Positions 52,171 through 64,000 of a stretch of DNA of 64,000 bases are shown one piece after another. Source of the stretch: Apoderus coryli (lineage: Eukaryota; Arthropoda; Insecta; Coleoptera; Attelabidae); the NCBI GenBank assembly GCA_911728435.2, contig OU452208.1:8122001-8186000 (forward strand), written 5' to 3'. The stretch's first letter is position 1. Each line of letters begins with the position of its first letter. Made by a program: the position numbers and the translations under genes. The notes below the pieces were generated by a model that saw only the letters and a list, made by a program, of their open reading frames with translations, searched no databases and was not told the DNA's origin.

Positions 52171-53745
52171 ACCCTCGTATACGATACTTATTTGCGACTG
52201 GAATTCATGTAATACTTTTTGTTACCTTAAACTCAATACCTACTTTGAAATTAATTTTCCCAGAAATGCAAAAATGATAAAGCAGATAAGCAAATTACCG
52301 TTATAGCACAGCCTCTTGGGAGGGATCGGTATAGATATGTATAATATTTAACATATGACTGGCAGTCACCATACAAATAGTAGATACGCATAAATTTCCG
52401 TAAATTAATTTAAACTTTTCCCGGATACAATAATGCTGGGTGCTATGCTGGATGGATGATGTACGAATGAACGAATTTTCGTCTGTGCTTTCGCACATAT
52501 AAGCTAGGGTTGAATCGTCGCAATAAACTTGTGACTTTGCATATTATACAATACAATACCATGCGTATACCAAGTAGATAAATTGATATATAGGGATGAT
52601 ATATTATAGCCCGGTGTAGTAGGTAGATCCACAAGTCTAATAACGGTAACCATATACGTTCAGATTAATTCACAGAAAATATGCTGAAAATTTTAAGTAT
52701 ACTAGCACGGAACATATAACGTAGAGAAAGGTCAGTCACCAAAAAGGACGAAAACAGCCGGTTGCCGTTGCTCTTTACTTCTCGCGTCCGCTGAAATCGG
52801 TGATACTAGACCCTGTAACGTTGTTACAATTTGAGCGGAGCAACCTGAACTCTCTAATTTTCATGGTATAGTTGTAACGGTTTAAAGTCTGCTCCCTTAT
52901 TTATTTTAAAAAGTGTAGAAATTTAAATTTCTTTAGTAGAAAATTTCCTTGTATTTGTCAACAAAAAAGATACAATAACAGCTTATTGCTGTTTGGCAAC
53001 CGTTTCAAGGTTATCTCAAGGTCAACTCGTTTTTTCTTAATGGAAACATATTTTTCATTACCGAATCGGATTCTACATAAAAAAAAAACAAATAACTTTT
53101 GTTAATACATTTTTTTGATTCCGATAATAATTTGGCTTAATTTCTCTGTTTTTTTTTTTTGGAACTGAGGTTCAACAATTTAAAAATCATCGACTAATGA
53201 GTCACCGAATTCTCAGTTACGTTTTCAGGAATTTATTTAATAACGTTACTGGCGCCCAGGACTGTATAGGGTCCACTTGTGTCCTGCTACCGCAATTGTA
53301 AAAAAATTGCGTATATTGTAACAACAACGTGATTGATGAATGAACGTGTGTGATTGCCTTAACACTTGTTGTATACTAATAGCGGCGTGAAATTCAATTA
53401 ATACTGCTTCTCGAGTATAGCATGTTTTTCATACATATATATCACGATATCAGCTTAGCATCAACTTACATATTTAGAACTTATAATATTATATTTTGGT
53501 GTCTTCTTTATGACAAGCGGAGTAATACACTCGCTCTAAAAATCATTTTAACAAAACCATAATATATGTAGTATGTACTCAATTCATGGTTCATCGATAT
53601 CGATACAATCCAATCGAAATTTTTGACATATGCTAAAAATTTATATAAAAAAAACGTTCAAATATATCTGAAATGTCAAAGATTGAAATCTCTGCACCCC
53701 ATTCCACTTAAAATAGCAGCAAAACAAATATTTTCAGCACGCCAG
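52171..53745. other. Intergenic, nothing recognised
   Basis: AT-rich sequence, no gene or clear repeat pair. Confidence 0.45.
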
Positions 53746-53749
53746 GCTT

Positions 53750-53945
53750 TTCAGGCTTCCCAAGGAACGGGCCCTTCAAGGTGTCTGCTATAACACCATT
53801 GAAGACATGGTTTTGGTGAATCCGTTGGCCTAGGCTTTTTTTTTTAAATCCGGCGGGTTACAGTCAGAAACGAAGGGTTTCATTATTACCTGTCAGGATG
53901 GGGTGCTAAACACCTTAACATGCTGCCGTTGCATTATGACTCTTA
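53750..53945 (-). repeat. Inverted-repeat partner 2
   Basis: Reverse-complement copy of 51043-51225. The pair could be two ends of one 2.9-kb element or two separate insertions. Confidence 0.75.
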
Positions 53946-54480
53946 AGGTCCCTACGATTCAATGCAGGGCATGCCATTCCGCTCCAGAGGCATTTGTTAT
54001 CTGCTTTTCCGACATATTATGCAGGCTTTGGCTATATTCAGCGACATGAGGTATGTCATGTGCTGTATTTCCATCTTCGGCACTCGTTCGGCATTGATGA
54101 AACCTCAGATCTTCCGTCCGTAATAGAAAATAAGCAAATGTACCATTTATTGGAACACGAAACAAAAAGATCTCACGGAGTTCTCGGCTCCGAACGAGAC
54201 GAACGTTAATGTCAATGAGAATACGACATACGCTGGTCTCTAATCTTTGGAAGAATTAACAACGCTGGAGTTAGGCCTATCCGAACTGAAGATAATTATT
54301 ATTCTCAGTTGGCAAAATCTGTTGGAGTTCGTTCATTGGTTATAATTTGACCGAATTGTACATATTTAAATTTGTTCGACACCGCTTGCTTTATAATTTA
54401 ATTTATTTTTATTTGTGTTAAACAACGTTAAGGATTCGCCCAAATAAAGACGTTTATTATTATTATTATCGATTTAAAAT
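53946..54480. other. Unclassified sequence ending in an (ATT)n tail
   Basis: GC is higher than around it. It ends AAATAAAGACGTTTATTATTATTATTATC, like the 3' end of a LINE with an ATT tail. The frames here are short and unrecognised. Confidence 0.35.
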
Positions 54481-55899
54481 GAAATAAAATATCCACCGCT
54501 ATATCATAATATTAAATATACAGAATAAAAAACAAACCCTAGTACACCGGCGTGGGAGCTGCGGTCTCCACGGCGACACCATAATACCCCTCTGGGGTAG
54601 ATCAGTCTATCATTGTAACACATATTGTTACAAGTATATCTTACGCATATTGTAAGGTCAAAAGATACTACTTAAACCGTTATCAAGTATGTTTAATCTA
54701 TTTCCCAATGTTTATGTCTATTGTGTTTCTTTTTCAGAGTCTGTATTGGTAATATGATGAACAACAATACAGTCACTTTATATTATTTGAGTTTTGTTAA
54801 GTGTTGAGTGGCTCTATGTGTATGGTATCAGATACTATAGAGGTTTTATTTGTATTTTCTAAACTTTTATTATTATGGTTGCAACAACATTGATATTTAT
54901 CTTTGATGGTTTTGATTGAAACTTTTTTTTATACCGTAAATATACACAAGGATGGCTTTTTTCGTGTTAGGTACCTGCTTACATATTCTATAACACATAA
55001 TGTTGATTTGGTGCATGTTGCAAAGCACCTGTTCGATATTTTGTTTATACCTACTTAACTATAATACTTGTCTTGAACATTATTTCTTCTATAGGCAACA
55101 CAAAATATATCTTATAGATCTCCGCATCAAGGCAATTTGATGCATAATGTTTAATCAAATTTGATAGAATCAAGAACAATCATAACACCTAATATACAGG
55201 GTGTTTATTTCAACGCCACTGACTGTAGTTTAGTTTCAATTTTTTTTAAAGATAAATCAACTAAAACTACAACTTTTTTATCTCTACTATTTTTTTGATA
55301 TTTTGCTTCGTTTACGCAAAAATTAATGTACATTAATCTTTGGTTTACGAGATCAAAATACACTGAAAAAAAAGCTTTAAACGAAATAAAAATTCAGTTG
55401 ACTTAAACAAATAATATTGTTTTGATATGCTCCAAACAAATGAATTCTTTAAAACAAATTCATAATTTATTTGGAAGATCAGAATGCAATTTGATTTAAC
55501 AAACTAAATATTTAATTGATATAAATAATTAAAACAATTAATATAAAGACATACTTATTCAATTTTAATAATAATTATAATTATTTATTTTGTTGAAATA
55601 CTTGAATGTTTAGTTTTATTTTAGTTATTTATTCAATTTAAATAAATGATTTATTCAATTTAAATATAATCGGTTATGTGCAATATACTATTAAGATTAA
55701 ATAGAGTAATAAAAATTAAGTTTATTGCAATATGATAAAAGTTTCTAGTAAAAAAAATATGCTGGATATAAAGTTTAAACAGGAAATCGGAAATAAATAT
55801 TTATATTTTACAGATTGTCTATAATTTATCTCACTACGCTATACAAATAAAATTAAAGAAATAATCCATTTGATGCAATGGAGTGTAATCTAATTACAA
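54481..55899. other. Intergenic, nothing clear
   Basis: Contains one ACAGGGTGT motif at about 55197, without a visible partner. Confidence 0.45.
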
Positions 55900-56130
55900 T
55901 GAAACAATTTCGTCGTATCCACTATTAATTTTTAAAAATCTTTATTCAAAGGGACATGTTTCGGAACCCAGCTCCATCATCAGCCTTAAAATATCGCAAC
56001 AATGGTGGAGTTAAATCCGCATATAGACAGAGCCCTTAACAGACTAAAACAGCAGTTAAGTGTACAGCTACACATTCCTGCTGATTTTCCTCCACGTATG
56101 GCAGTCTGTCAATGGCTTTTGCACAAAATT
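55900..56130 (-). mobile_element. Penelope-like 3' end remnant with hammerhead motif F
   Basis: The minus strand ends TAATAGTGGATACGACGAAATT, comparable with TTTAGTGGATGCGACAGCATT at 9325 and 57730. The hammerhead-like motif at 55949-55987 lies before it, as in the other copies. Confidence 0.55.
55949..55987 (-). ncRNA. Hammerhead-ribozyme-like motif F
   Basis: Minus strand: AAGG, CTGATGA, stem II GGA...TCC, GAAAC, ATGTC, CCTT. Stem I AAGG/CCTT pairs and the triplet is GTC. Confidence 0.55.
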
Positions 56131-57274
56131 GATTATTGATGTTGATTTTGTTGCAATGCAATAAGGAATTTTCATAAAAACCATTTATGGTGTGATCAAA
56201 ATCTGCATGCGCATGTGAGTGTGTGTAAAAACTTTTATACCGAAATCTTGAATAGAATTTTTAATTAAACGCTATGAGCAGAAGCTATTTCCACTACACT
56301 ATTATTAATTGAATTTATATATCTATAGATAATATAGGAAAGGCAAAATATATAAAAAAAACAATAGATATTATCTGGTCGACATATATGTACAGGGTGT
56401 CCCATCGAGAATCAAATCAATCTGTGTATAGAAAACTATACATAGGATAATTTTGAAAATGATTCAATAATATATTACTATTTTTGAAATAAATCAATGA
56501 ATTAATTAAGGTTTCCTTATAGGAAAATGTTGTATAATGATTCTAAAGTCCGCAAACGTTATTTTTGACATAAAACCTTAAATAATTCAGAGCCGGTCAG
56601 ACTTATGTATAGTCTTTCAAATCTTAATTTAAAATGATATAAAAAACCACAACTCTATATCCCTTGGTAATGTCAATACCGACCTCAGCCATCCATAGGC
56701 GCACCCTTTTAACATTTCATAGCATAACATGTCCTACAATATTTTAAAAAGCCTTTATGTATTAACAATTAATCTTAAATGTATAACTGTATTACCATTT
56801 TAAAAATTTTTTTAAAAACAAATATTATATTATATACTTACACTTGTCACAAAATAATTTCCCTCCAAACGAAAACAAACGTGTTCCGCTCGTGTCACTG
56901 GTATACTGACTTTTTTCTTACACAGTCAGTGGCTCTAACCCCAAATTATACATTAATATCTCCCATTTACTCCGAGATGCACTGTGATTCAACGGTTAAG
57001 ACGTTACACTAACCCAACAAAACGTTATTAATGTTACTGTAAACTAACGTCAAAATATGAATATCCTTACATTTACTTAAAAATAAAAACAATAATTTGG
57101 CAATACCCTATGGTAGCGCCCAATAAACGTATCTACTCTCATGATAAGCATCAAAAGACCCAACCTCAAACATTATTGCAGTTACTCCAAGGTTGATATA
57201 AACATAAGTGTTTGGACGTTATATTAAACAACATAACGTTATTAATGTAATATATACCCTAATTTTAAAAAACA

Positions 57275-57790
57275 ATACATCGACTAATAATTCTTCTTCC
57301 CTTCTTCCCATACATGGGTAAGTGGTAGTAGCACCATAGACCAACGTAGTTGAACATGGATATATGAATTTCAAACTTCACATAATTCAATAATTGACAT
57401 TGACAGTACTTGACCTTCCCTCTCATTTTATAATCAACTTTCATTAGATGAATTACGCATTATTAATATAAAATTTTAATTTAAAATAAAGTAATCACTA
57501 TTACTGATGGCTTCCTTCAGATACCTCAGTAGTGATCAGTTTTTAAGTTAAATATGATAAAGTTTATATAGTAAAATTATTTCCACTAAGGTAAGACATG
57601 ATGATTTGTATGATAGTAACAATTTTTAAGTATGAATTTGTTTTCTATTATTGTAGTTATGTAATAGTTTCAACTGATGATGACCCTTGCTAGGGCCGAA
57701 ACATGTTTTGAATTGGTAGTGACCTATTAAAACAATTTAGTGGATGCGACAGCATTTTTATTTCAGAGTTATATTTATTTGGACACTCTA
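57275..57790 (+). mobile_element. Penelope-like 3' region, second copy
   Basis: Diverged copy of 8840-9370, with the same order of conserved blocks and no coding part. Confidence 0.65.
57669..57712 (+). ncRNA. Hammerhead-ribozyme-like motif B
   Basis: TTCAA, CTGATGA, stem II as in motif A, GAAAC, ATGTT, TTGAA. Stem I is kept; the triplet is GTT. Confidence 0.5.
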
Positions 57791-58240
57791 ATTATTAACC
57801 AACTTTTTCCAGGCACTGTAGTTATTTTTATTACTGTCGGTATCCTTTGGCAGGCATGATTTATTATAGGTCTTATATACGAGGGAGAAATGTATCTAAA
57901 AAACGCTGCATTCGATGCCCATTTTAAATGTAAAGAGGCATGGGAACGGATAACCCCGGTAGAATCGTTAAATTCATTTATTTAAATTAAGATTAGAAAG
58001 ACTTATATATGACATAATACACAAAGTCTTTTATTAAAATTTGACGTAGAATCGACAACTGTAATAATATATACGGTGTTCCATTTGAAATAAACAAGTT
58101 TACACCTACTTGTGTCAAAAACTAATAATTATTTTACCTCATCTGCCCCTGTCGGCATAGCAAATTTTCAAAATTTTCCAATGTACAGTTTTCTATATAC
58201 AGATTGATTTGGTTCCCGGTAGGACACCCTATATATGATA

Positions 58241-60805
58241 AATATAAATTCTATTTCTAGAATATGTGGATTTGAGTATTATATTATGTCCGAGAGCACG
58301 GCTATAGCTAAAGCTATCTTTGTCTCTGAATTATACAGAAATAAAAAAATATATGGGCAAAAAAATATATGAAAACGATGAGAATTTCAATAACCACTGG
58401 ATGGTGGCCGGGTGTGTGTGGAGTGGAAATGGCAGAAAACTTTTTTAGACAGATGTGTGGATTTTTTGTCTATATTATGTGTGACTGTGAAGCCAGCAGA
58501 ATAGGTATCTGTAGATTTATATATTATTTCGGACTTCCCTATACAGGATGGATCGCGATACACTTTGAAATTGCAGCAATTGGATACCAGCATAGAACAT
58601 ATCACTAGAAAATACACTTTGGTAGTGTGAAACAAATTTTCAACATAACTAAAAGTCTTGTTACTCTATGTAACAAGCAATTCATAAATAAAGCCTCCCG
58701 ACAGGGAATTCGAGCGATCTAGTGTTGGCAATAGAGTTTAATGGAGTTGTTACTTCTTGTCCGGCCATCGTTTGTGAGCTGTTTCACCGGGCATATTGCC
58801 TGCTCACACTACTAGATAACGCCAAAATCCTCTTATTGTCTTTAAAGTTTTATTACCCAAATAATAACCCAGTGAACGTAATCGAATGATGACTTTTTTT
58901 CACGAATTAGCTACTAAGTTATTTTAAAAAACCTTTTCTCAAATTATTTTATGTGAGTATCTGGTATTTAACCCCTGGCACCCAACCTCTGCCATATTTA
59001 GAGATAAAAGCGATATTTTATTCACACTCAAATTTACAAGTAAGATTTGCCCTAGTTCTTCTTGTGGTGTTAGCTTCCTCAAAGTACACATAGAAGCGTA
59101 CCCAGTCAACACACATACGTTTTTTAAACGTAAAATCAACGTGGCATTGGTTGATTAAACGTGTACGTTTACAAAATAACCGTTTGATTTTGGTACAAAA
59201 AAACACCGTTTTAATTAAACCTTTTTAATACGAACATTTCTGGCCAAAATCTAACTTAAGAAAACTTGTAGGTTAATATGACGTTATTTTGAATGTTAAA
59301 TTTATTATATTACAATACGTTTTTTTAACATACTATCTAACATAGTGCCTAACCATATTCAGCTATTCACACGTTTTTTTACGTTTTAATAGTATATTAA
59401 TAGGTCGAATAAAATTAACGTTCTTTATACGTTAAAAGCAACACATAATAAATTAATATTAAGTAATAGAACTAAAAAACATCTTATTGTCGTATTTTCA
59501 TGACAAAAATATAACAGTCATTATCTTTATGTTAAAATAACGTACTAAGCGAATTGCATGTGTGACGTTTATCAATACGGGTTTTTAACGTTTCTCGAAA
59601 CCAATAAAACGTGTAGGAACAAACCTTCTTACTAGTGTACTCAAGTTTCCAAATTCGACAGCGTAAGTGACTGTCACTGTCAGAACCAATACGATGATTT
59701 CCCATCTTTTAAAAAACGCCGATTTATTTACAGTGAGAAAAACGTGTTAGAAAAAGCCTACCTGCATTGGTCATTTTTAATAGTGTAACAAACGTGTTTT
59801 TAAAACGTTATTTTTAATAATAAAAATGTGGTTTGTTAAATCTCGGCGAGGAATCATATTGCTTCTGACGGTCAAAGGATAACTAAATCCATTTGATTTT
59901 TGCATTAAAGTAATACGAATGTAATCCCCCTTTTACATTAGTAGCTTGGTTAGTTTCATCAACAATCTCGTGCTTTAGTTTAATGTGCGTGTTACGTTGT
60001 GATTTTTGGAATTAGACATTATACCTAAATGTTTTATATACCATAAAAAATATACCCTATCTTATTTAGTGGATATTTCCGTCTTTCGTCTAAAGATGAC
60101 CATTATTAGTAGACAATAACGTAATAAACTTTGCCTTTGCTAAATCTTACCTCAAATATACATACTTCAACTATAAAATAGTCGACAGAAGTTAGCAGTT
60201 ACCTATTTGGCGACCGTCTGGGTCTGGGAAATCGAACACCCAGTGGCCCATCTGAGTTCTAGAATTCATGATGGGGTAAAATAAAGACTTCGTCACACCC
60301 TAATAGACACCATGTGGCAGAAAATCAACAACTTGTGTTGTAAGTGTAAAACACGACACAACTGTTACCACTAACACTGTTAGCACCCAAACGAGTTATT
60401 TAAAAAGGGAATTTGAAATTCTCCGTTAAATCCTCTTCTCAAAAGGATTTAAAAAAGTGTCGATTAGGTTTAGGTTCACAGTTAGGCATCATTTTAATAA
60501 AACGACTTAATTCGGATAACTCTAGAAAGATTCAGTGCCATATAATTTATTTGTCCACCTTGTATATACGCCAGGGAACGCTAGCGTTATGCTTGCTGTG
60601 TCCGGCTACTAGTCAATGTCCTGGACAGTCACACGATCGCTTGATTTGTATTTTTGTATATCTGGAAAATCCTTTCTATATGGGCTGTGCTGGTGTCAAT
60701 GGTATGTAGGCAACCCTTGCATTTGCTGACCGCTATGTATGCGGTTCTTTACAATTTTTCTCGCTTTTTTTCATTTCGAATTAGATAAGGGTGTATGTTT
60801 TTTAT
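58241..60805. other. Intergenic, rich in AACGT/ACGTT motifs at 59110-59830
   Basis: The stretch 59110-59830 has unusually many AACGT and ACGTT words (for example ACGTTTTTTAAACGTAAAAT). It could be a MITE-like repeat, but no clean ends were found. The rest shows nothing. Confidence 0.35.
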
Positions 60806-60809
60806 TGCG

Positions 60810-61400
60810 ATAATATTTTATGGGAATATATTTTGGATTATTTCCTGTAACGCAGTTACACTCTTGCCCTCGAGGCAAGAATAGCTATGCATATTTAAGT
60901 GTAAAACAAATATTTCTGTGACCTTTTTGTCATTTACCGACCTTTCTCGTAAGACTCTTAGTGACAAGCGATATTTCCAAATATTTTTTTTAATTTTTAT
61001 TGTAGATCTGTTATTTTTATTTAAATTATACTATATTTCTAATAAGATTAAGGATTTTGTCTATTTTTACCCCTTTTCCATTATTTACGAACGCCTATAT
61101 AAGCAAGTTTTTTATGATAAATTTCCTAGGTTATATTCTATCAAAGCCAAGTTTAAGAACTATAAATTATTCAATTTTTGAACCCTTGTTGATGAATCCT
61201 CTTGCCTCCACTCAATGGTTTCCAAAAGCTAATCAGCACCTAGAAATGTTATGTAGTATTTTTGTACCAAATTTGTTAAAAATCTGATAAGTGAGTTTTG
61301 AGTTATCGTGGATACAGATTTTTTCTGACCATTTTTTAGACTTTTCACGGACGCCTATGAATTGTATATTAAAATCAGGCGATTTTTCTGGTATGTTTGT
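60810..61400 (+). repeat. Dispersed unclassified repeat, copy 2
   Basis: Uninterrupted counterpart of 49850-51400, with TTGCCCTCGAGGCAAGAATAGC, ACGCCTATA and GAGTTATCGTGGATA in the same order. Confidence 0.6.
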
Positions 61401-61594
61401 GGAATAATATAAATTTTTTTCATTCTTGACCCTTTTTTAACTTTTTATACACTTATTGTGAACCAATGTGACATATCTATTTTAGGTTATATTCTATATA
61501 CAATTATGAAAAATTATCCTATATTTCAAATAGGAAAATATTTTTTTATTTTGCCCCTTTAACACTATTTACGAACACCTTAAATGCCTTTATT

Positions 61595-62351
61595 ATACAA
61601 GGTGTTTTTAAAATAGGTGGTCAAAATTTGTGAGTGAATTGGGGACGTCTAATCATGAAAAAAAACTAAATTGTAATTGTTCGAAAAGTCCGTATTTACA
61701 AAGATGACTGCCTGAGGACGATTTTTTTTTTAAATATTTTCGAAACGAGAAAAAATGAATTAAGCAAATGTAGCATATTTATTCACTTAGATAAATGTTG
61801 TAAACTGACATGAAATTGAATAAAAAAGGATGACCATAGGCGGGTAAACGGGGGGGACTCTTGCCTTAATTATAACCTAACTTTTTTTCCTTGTGATTTT
61901 TATTCATTTTGTGTCAAAAGTGTGATAAAATAAAGTTTTCTACATAAAAAAACTTACAGGTTTTCGAAAAATTCGAGTTTGAAAATTTTAGGACAAAACT
62001 GGTTTTTCGAGAAAAAAAAAGTATGCCTTTTTTATGTAGAAAACTTTATTTTATCACATTTTTGACAAAAAATGAATACAAATCACAAGGAAAAAAAGTT
62101 AGGTTATAATTAAGGGTCCCCCCGTTTACCTGCCTATGGTCATCCTTTTTTATTCAATTTCATCTCAGTTTACGACATTTAACTATGGAAATAAATATGC
62201 TACATTTGGTTAATTCATCTTTACTCGTTTCGAAAATATTTCAAAAAAATCGTCCTCAGGCAGTCATTTTTAACACCCTGTATCTTTGTAAATAAGGACT
62301 TTTGGAAATATTACAATTTAGGTTTTTGTTCATGATTAGATGTCCCCAATT
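61595..62351. repeat. Fold-back element with arms of about 350 bp
   Basis: The left arm (TACAAGGTGTTTTTAAAATAGG ... AATTGGGGACGTCTAATCATG ... AGTTTTCTACATAAAA) is repeated inverted up to CATGATTAGATGTCCCCAATT. The right arm is cut at 62351, where the LINE (TAA)n tail begins. Confidence 0.75.
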
Positions 62352-63246
62352 AATAATAATAATAAATTCTTTATTGCAAAATAATAACATATTTTACAAT
62401 GGGCGAAGTTGAAGTACAGACTACCCCTTAGTTAACAGTTACAAACATACAAAAATAATAAATAACAAGATGAAATAGCATACTCTCCACAATTCCGAAA
62501 TTGAAAGAACAAATCAAACAACTATTACAATCAGCAATCTTAAATTAAATGAAAAAAAAGTTGGTATATTATTATTGGACAATCCCAAATTGAAAAAAAA
62601 AACAAATCCATGGCATATCAACAAATAAATAGCACTGTCAATACAAATCAAACAAATTCGGTTATAGAATCATACATAGCATTCTTAAATCTAATACCTT
62701 TCAAAAACTTACAATTATCCGGTACCCTATTATAGATATTACATACATTGTAAGAGAATGATCTTTCAAACATAGCTGTGCAGTGATTTGGAGGTGGTAT
62801 AGTAAGCTTGCGACGAATATTCACATCATGAATAGAAACCCCGAAATTTAATTTTGTTATACAAATAATCTGGAGTTTTTGTAGTTATAATTTTATTAAA
62901 GAAGACTAAGGAATGAAGAGCACGTCGTTCGTTCATCCTCAGCCACCCATTTCACGAAGCTTAGCACTCACGCCTCGCTCACCCCTCCTAATTCCTCGTA
63001 TGAGTCGAACACAGGCATTTTGCATTAACTGGATTCTTGTTTGGTCAATATCAGTCAGGCATGGGCCCTATATAGTATCGGCAAAATTAAAATGTGAAAG
63101 TACCAGTGAATCACACAAAATTTCTTATTGCATTCACTAAGCAACCTTCTTTTGCAATACAGTAATTTTAAGTTCATGAAAGCATGCCTAATACATTGGC
63201 TTACATGTTGACTAAATCTTAAATGCGTGTCCAACATCAAACCCAA
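62352..63246 (-). pseudogene. Non-LTR retrotransposon 3' part (RT C-terminus and tail)
   Basis: The minus strand, in shifting frames, reads GLMLDTHLRFSQHVSQCIRH, LKLLYCKRRLLSECNKKF, YGP..TDIDQ, IQLMQNACVRLIRGIRRGE, REMGWLRMNERRALHSL, then PPPNHCTAMFERSFSYNVCN. These are the thumb and C-terminal blocks of a jockey/CR1-like RT, followed by a 3' UTR ending in (TTA)n at 62352. Stops and shifts show that it is dead. Confidence 0.75.
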
Positions 63247-63249
63247 ATT

Positions 63250-64000
63250 TCTCGCTCACAAATTTTGGCCAGCTTTTTTAGAAACACCTTGTGTATTAAT
63301 AATTTGAAAATGTAATACTTTGTAATACTGTTCTTCATTTGCTGGGCAACTAGTGGGAAATATTTAAAAATGCACGGGTAAATTTCCTGGTAATGACAAA
63401 AATAGCATCGGTTATGAAAAATCACCGTAGCTACACCGACAATACAATTAAACCAAATTGACAGTTCAAATAATTTCGCTAATATCAAAGGTTTCAAAGC
63501 TATTTATATAATATAATGAAAAACAGTGGTAGTGAATATAATCAATTTCATACTTTTAACTCATCGTATTTAGGCTTACGCCAACAGGGCGAGTATAGAT
63601 AAGTTTCGTAAAACAAATATTTTTCTACGAATGTTTAATTTATTCATAACTCAAAATTTTATTTTTATAGCAATTCAAACTTACTCAATTGTTTTACAAT
63701 TTTTACTCTTTTCCACACTACAAACACTAATTTTACTCGAAACACTTCTAAACTCAAGATCAAATTTATAAATTTCAAGTTGTTAAGATTAATATGAAAT
63801 TAGGGGTGTATGAAGCAGTTAAAACTAAACAACTATTGCGTCCACCTGTCTAGGCTCGCTATAGCCAGTTCTAGAGCATTACCTGGGTTGGTTCCAGAGA
63901 TGATACGTCCTCCTTTGGTGGTGTTATTTTATGGGTGCGTTTAATACGATTTGAAGTGTCTTATTTAATGTATTTGTTTTAATATTTTGGAAAATTTCTT
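63250..64000. other. Intergenic, nothing recognised
   Basis: No frame or repeat that I can support up to the window edge. Confidence 0.45.

Larger units (their letters stand above)
56391..58240. repeat. Inverted repeat pair with CAGGGTGTCC ends
   Basis: 56391-56465 (ACAGGGTGTCCCATCGAG, ATCAAATCAATCTGTGTATA) matches the reverse complement of 58163-58240. Between them lies a Penelope-like remnant and otherwise non-coding DNA. Confidence 0.55.

Noticed and set aside
58369..58635. Overlapping frames on both strands near 58.4-58.6 kb
   Set aside because: No conserved motif, no start context and no neighbouring gene.
1..64000. tRNA or rRNA genes
   Set aside because: No cloverleaf-like or conserved rRNA stretch was noticed by eye; a tRNA scan was not possible here.

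Overview
The window reads as nuclear DNA of an insect. It is AT-rich, and its only host genes are UDP-glucuronosyltransferase (UGT) genes with spliceosomal introns and insect-type exon structure. Everything else recognisable is mobile DNA: LINEs, Penelope-like elements, BEL/Pao, hAT, Tc1/mariner-type DDE transposons, fold-back elements and one complete Polinton/Maverick. UGT style and repeat content suggest a large-genome beetle, but that is a guess.
Layout. 1-2.0 kb: open ORF2 (RT plus RNase H) of a jockey-like LINE on the minus strand, leaving the window at the left edge. 2.7-6.46 kb: a non-autonomous hAT element (8-bp target-site duplication, TSD) holding a nested, internally deleted BEL/Pao element with apparently identical LTRs. 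Its TSD lies in sequence just before a UGT terminal exon at 6.5 kb. 6.8-9.3 kb: a LINE tail fused in frame to a Penelope-like RT/GIY-YIG ORF, then a hammerhead-like 3' end. 11.2-12.2 kb: a fold-back element. 12.4-27.8 kb: a tandem segmental duplication carrying two six-exon UGT copies, each broken by a different lesion, around a decayed DDE transposon. 27.8-31.7 kb: Penelope and LINE debris.
31,714-49,559: a Polinton bounded by perfect 6-bp TSDs (TTTATC). Its terminal inverted repeats (TIRs) are about 400 bp, and each carries a 66-bp perfect palindrome near its tip. It has a spliced protein-primed DNA polymerase B, an integrase with chromodomain, an FtsK/HerA ATPase, a phospholipase A2/pX-like virion protein, an adenovirus-type protease, penton and major capsid proteins, and several accessory genes. 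Two accessory features stand out. The protease frame has no ATG and is entered by a -1 shift at an A_AAA_AAC heptamer at the end of the PLA2 gene. A two-exon gene encodes an acidic LxCxE plus triple-CxxC protein like DNA-tumour-virus pRb-binding proteins. The element therefore looks like an endogenous adintovirus-type virus, with assembly, replication and integration genes grouped in convergent and divergent blocks.
49.6-64 kb: intergenic repeats (two DDE transposase remnants, Penelope 3' ends with more hammerhead-like motifs, inverted repeats, a LINE tail) and no recognisable host gene.
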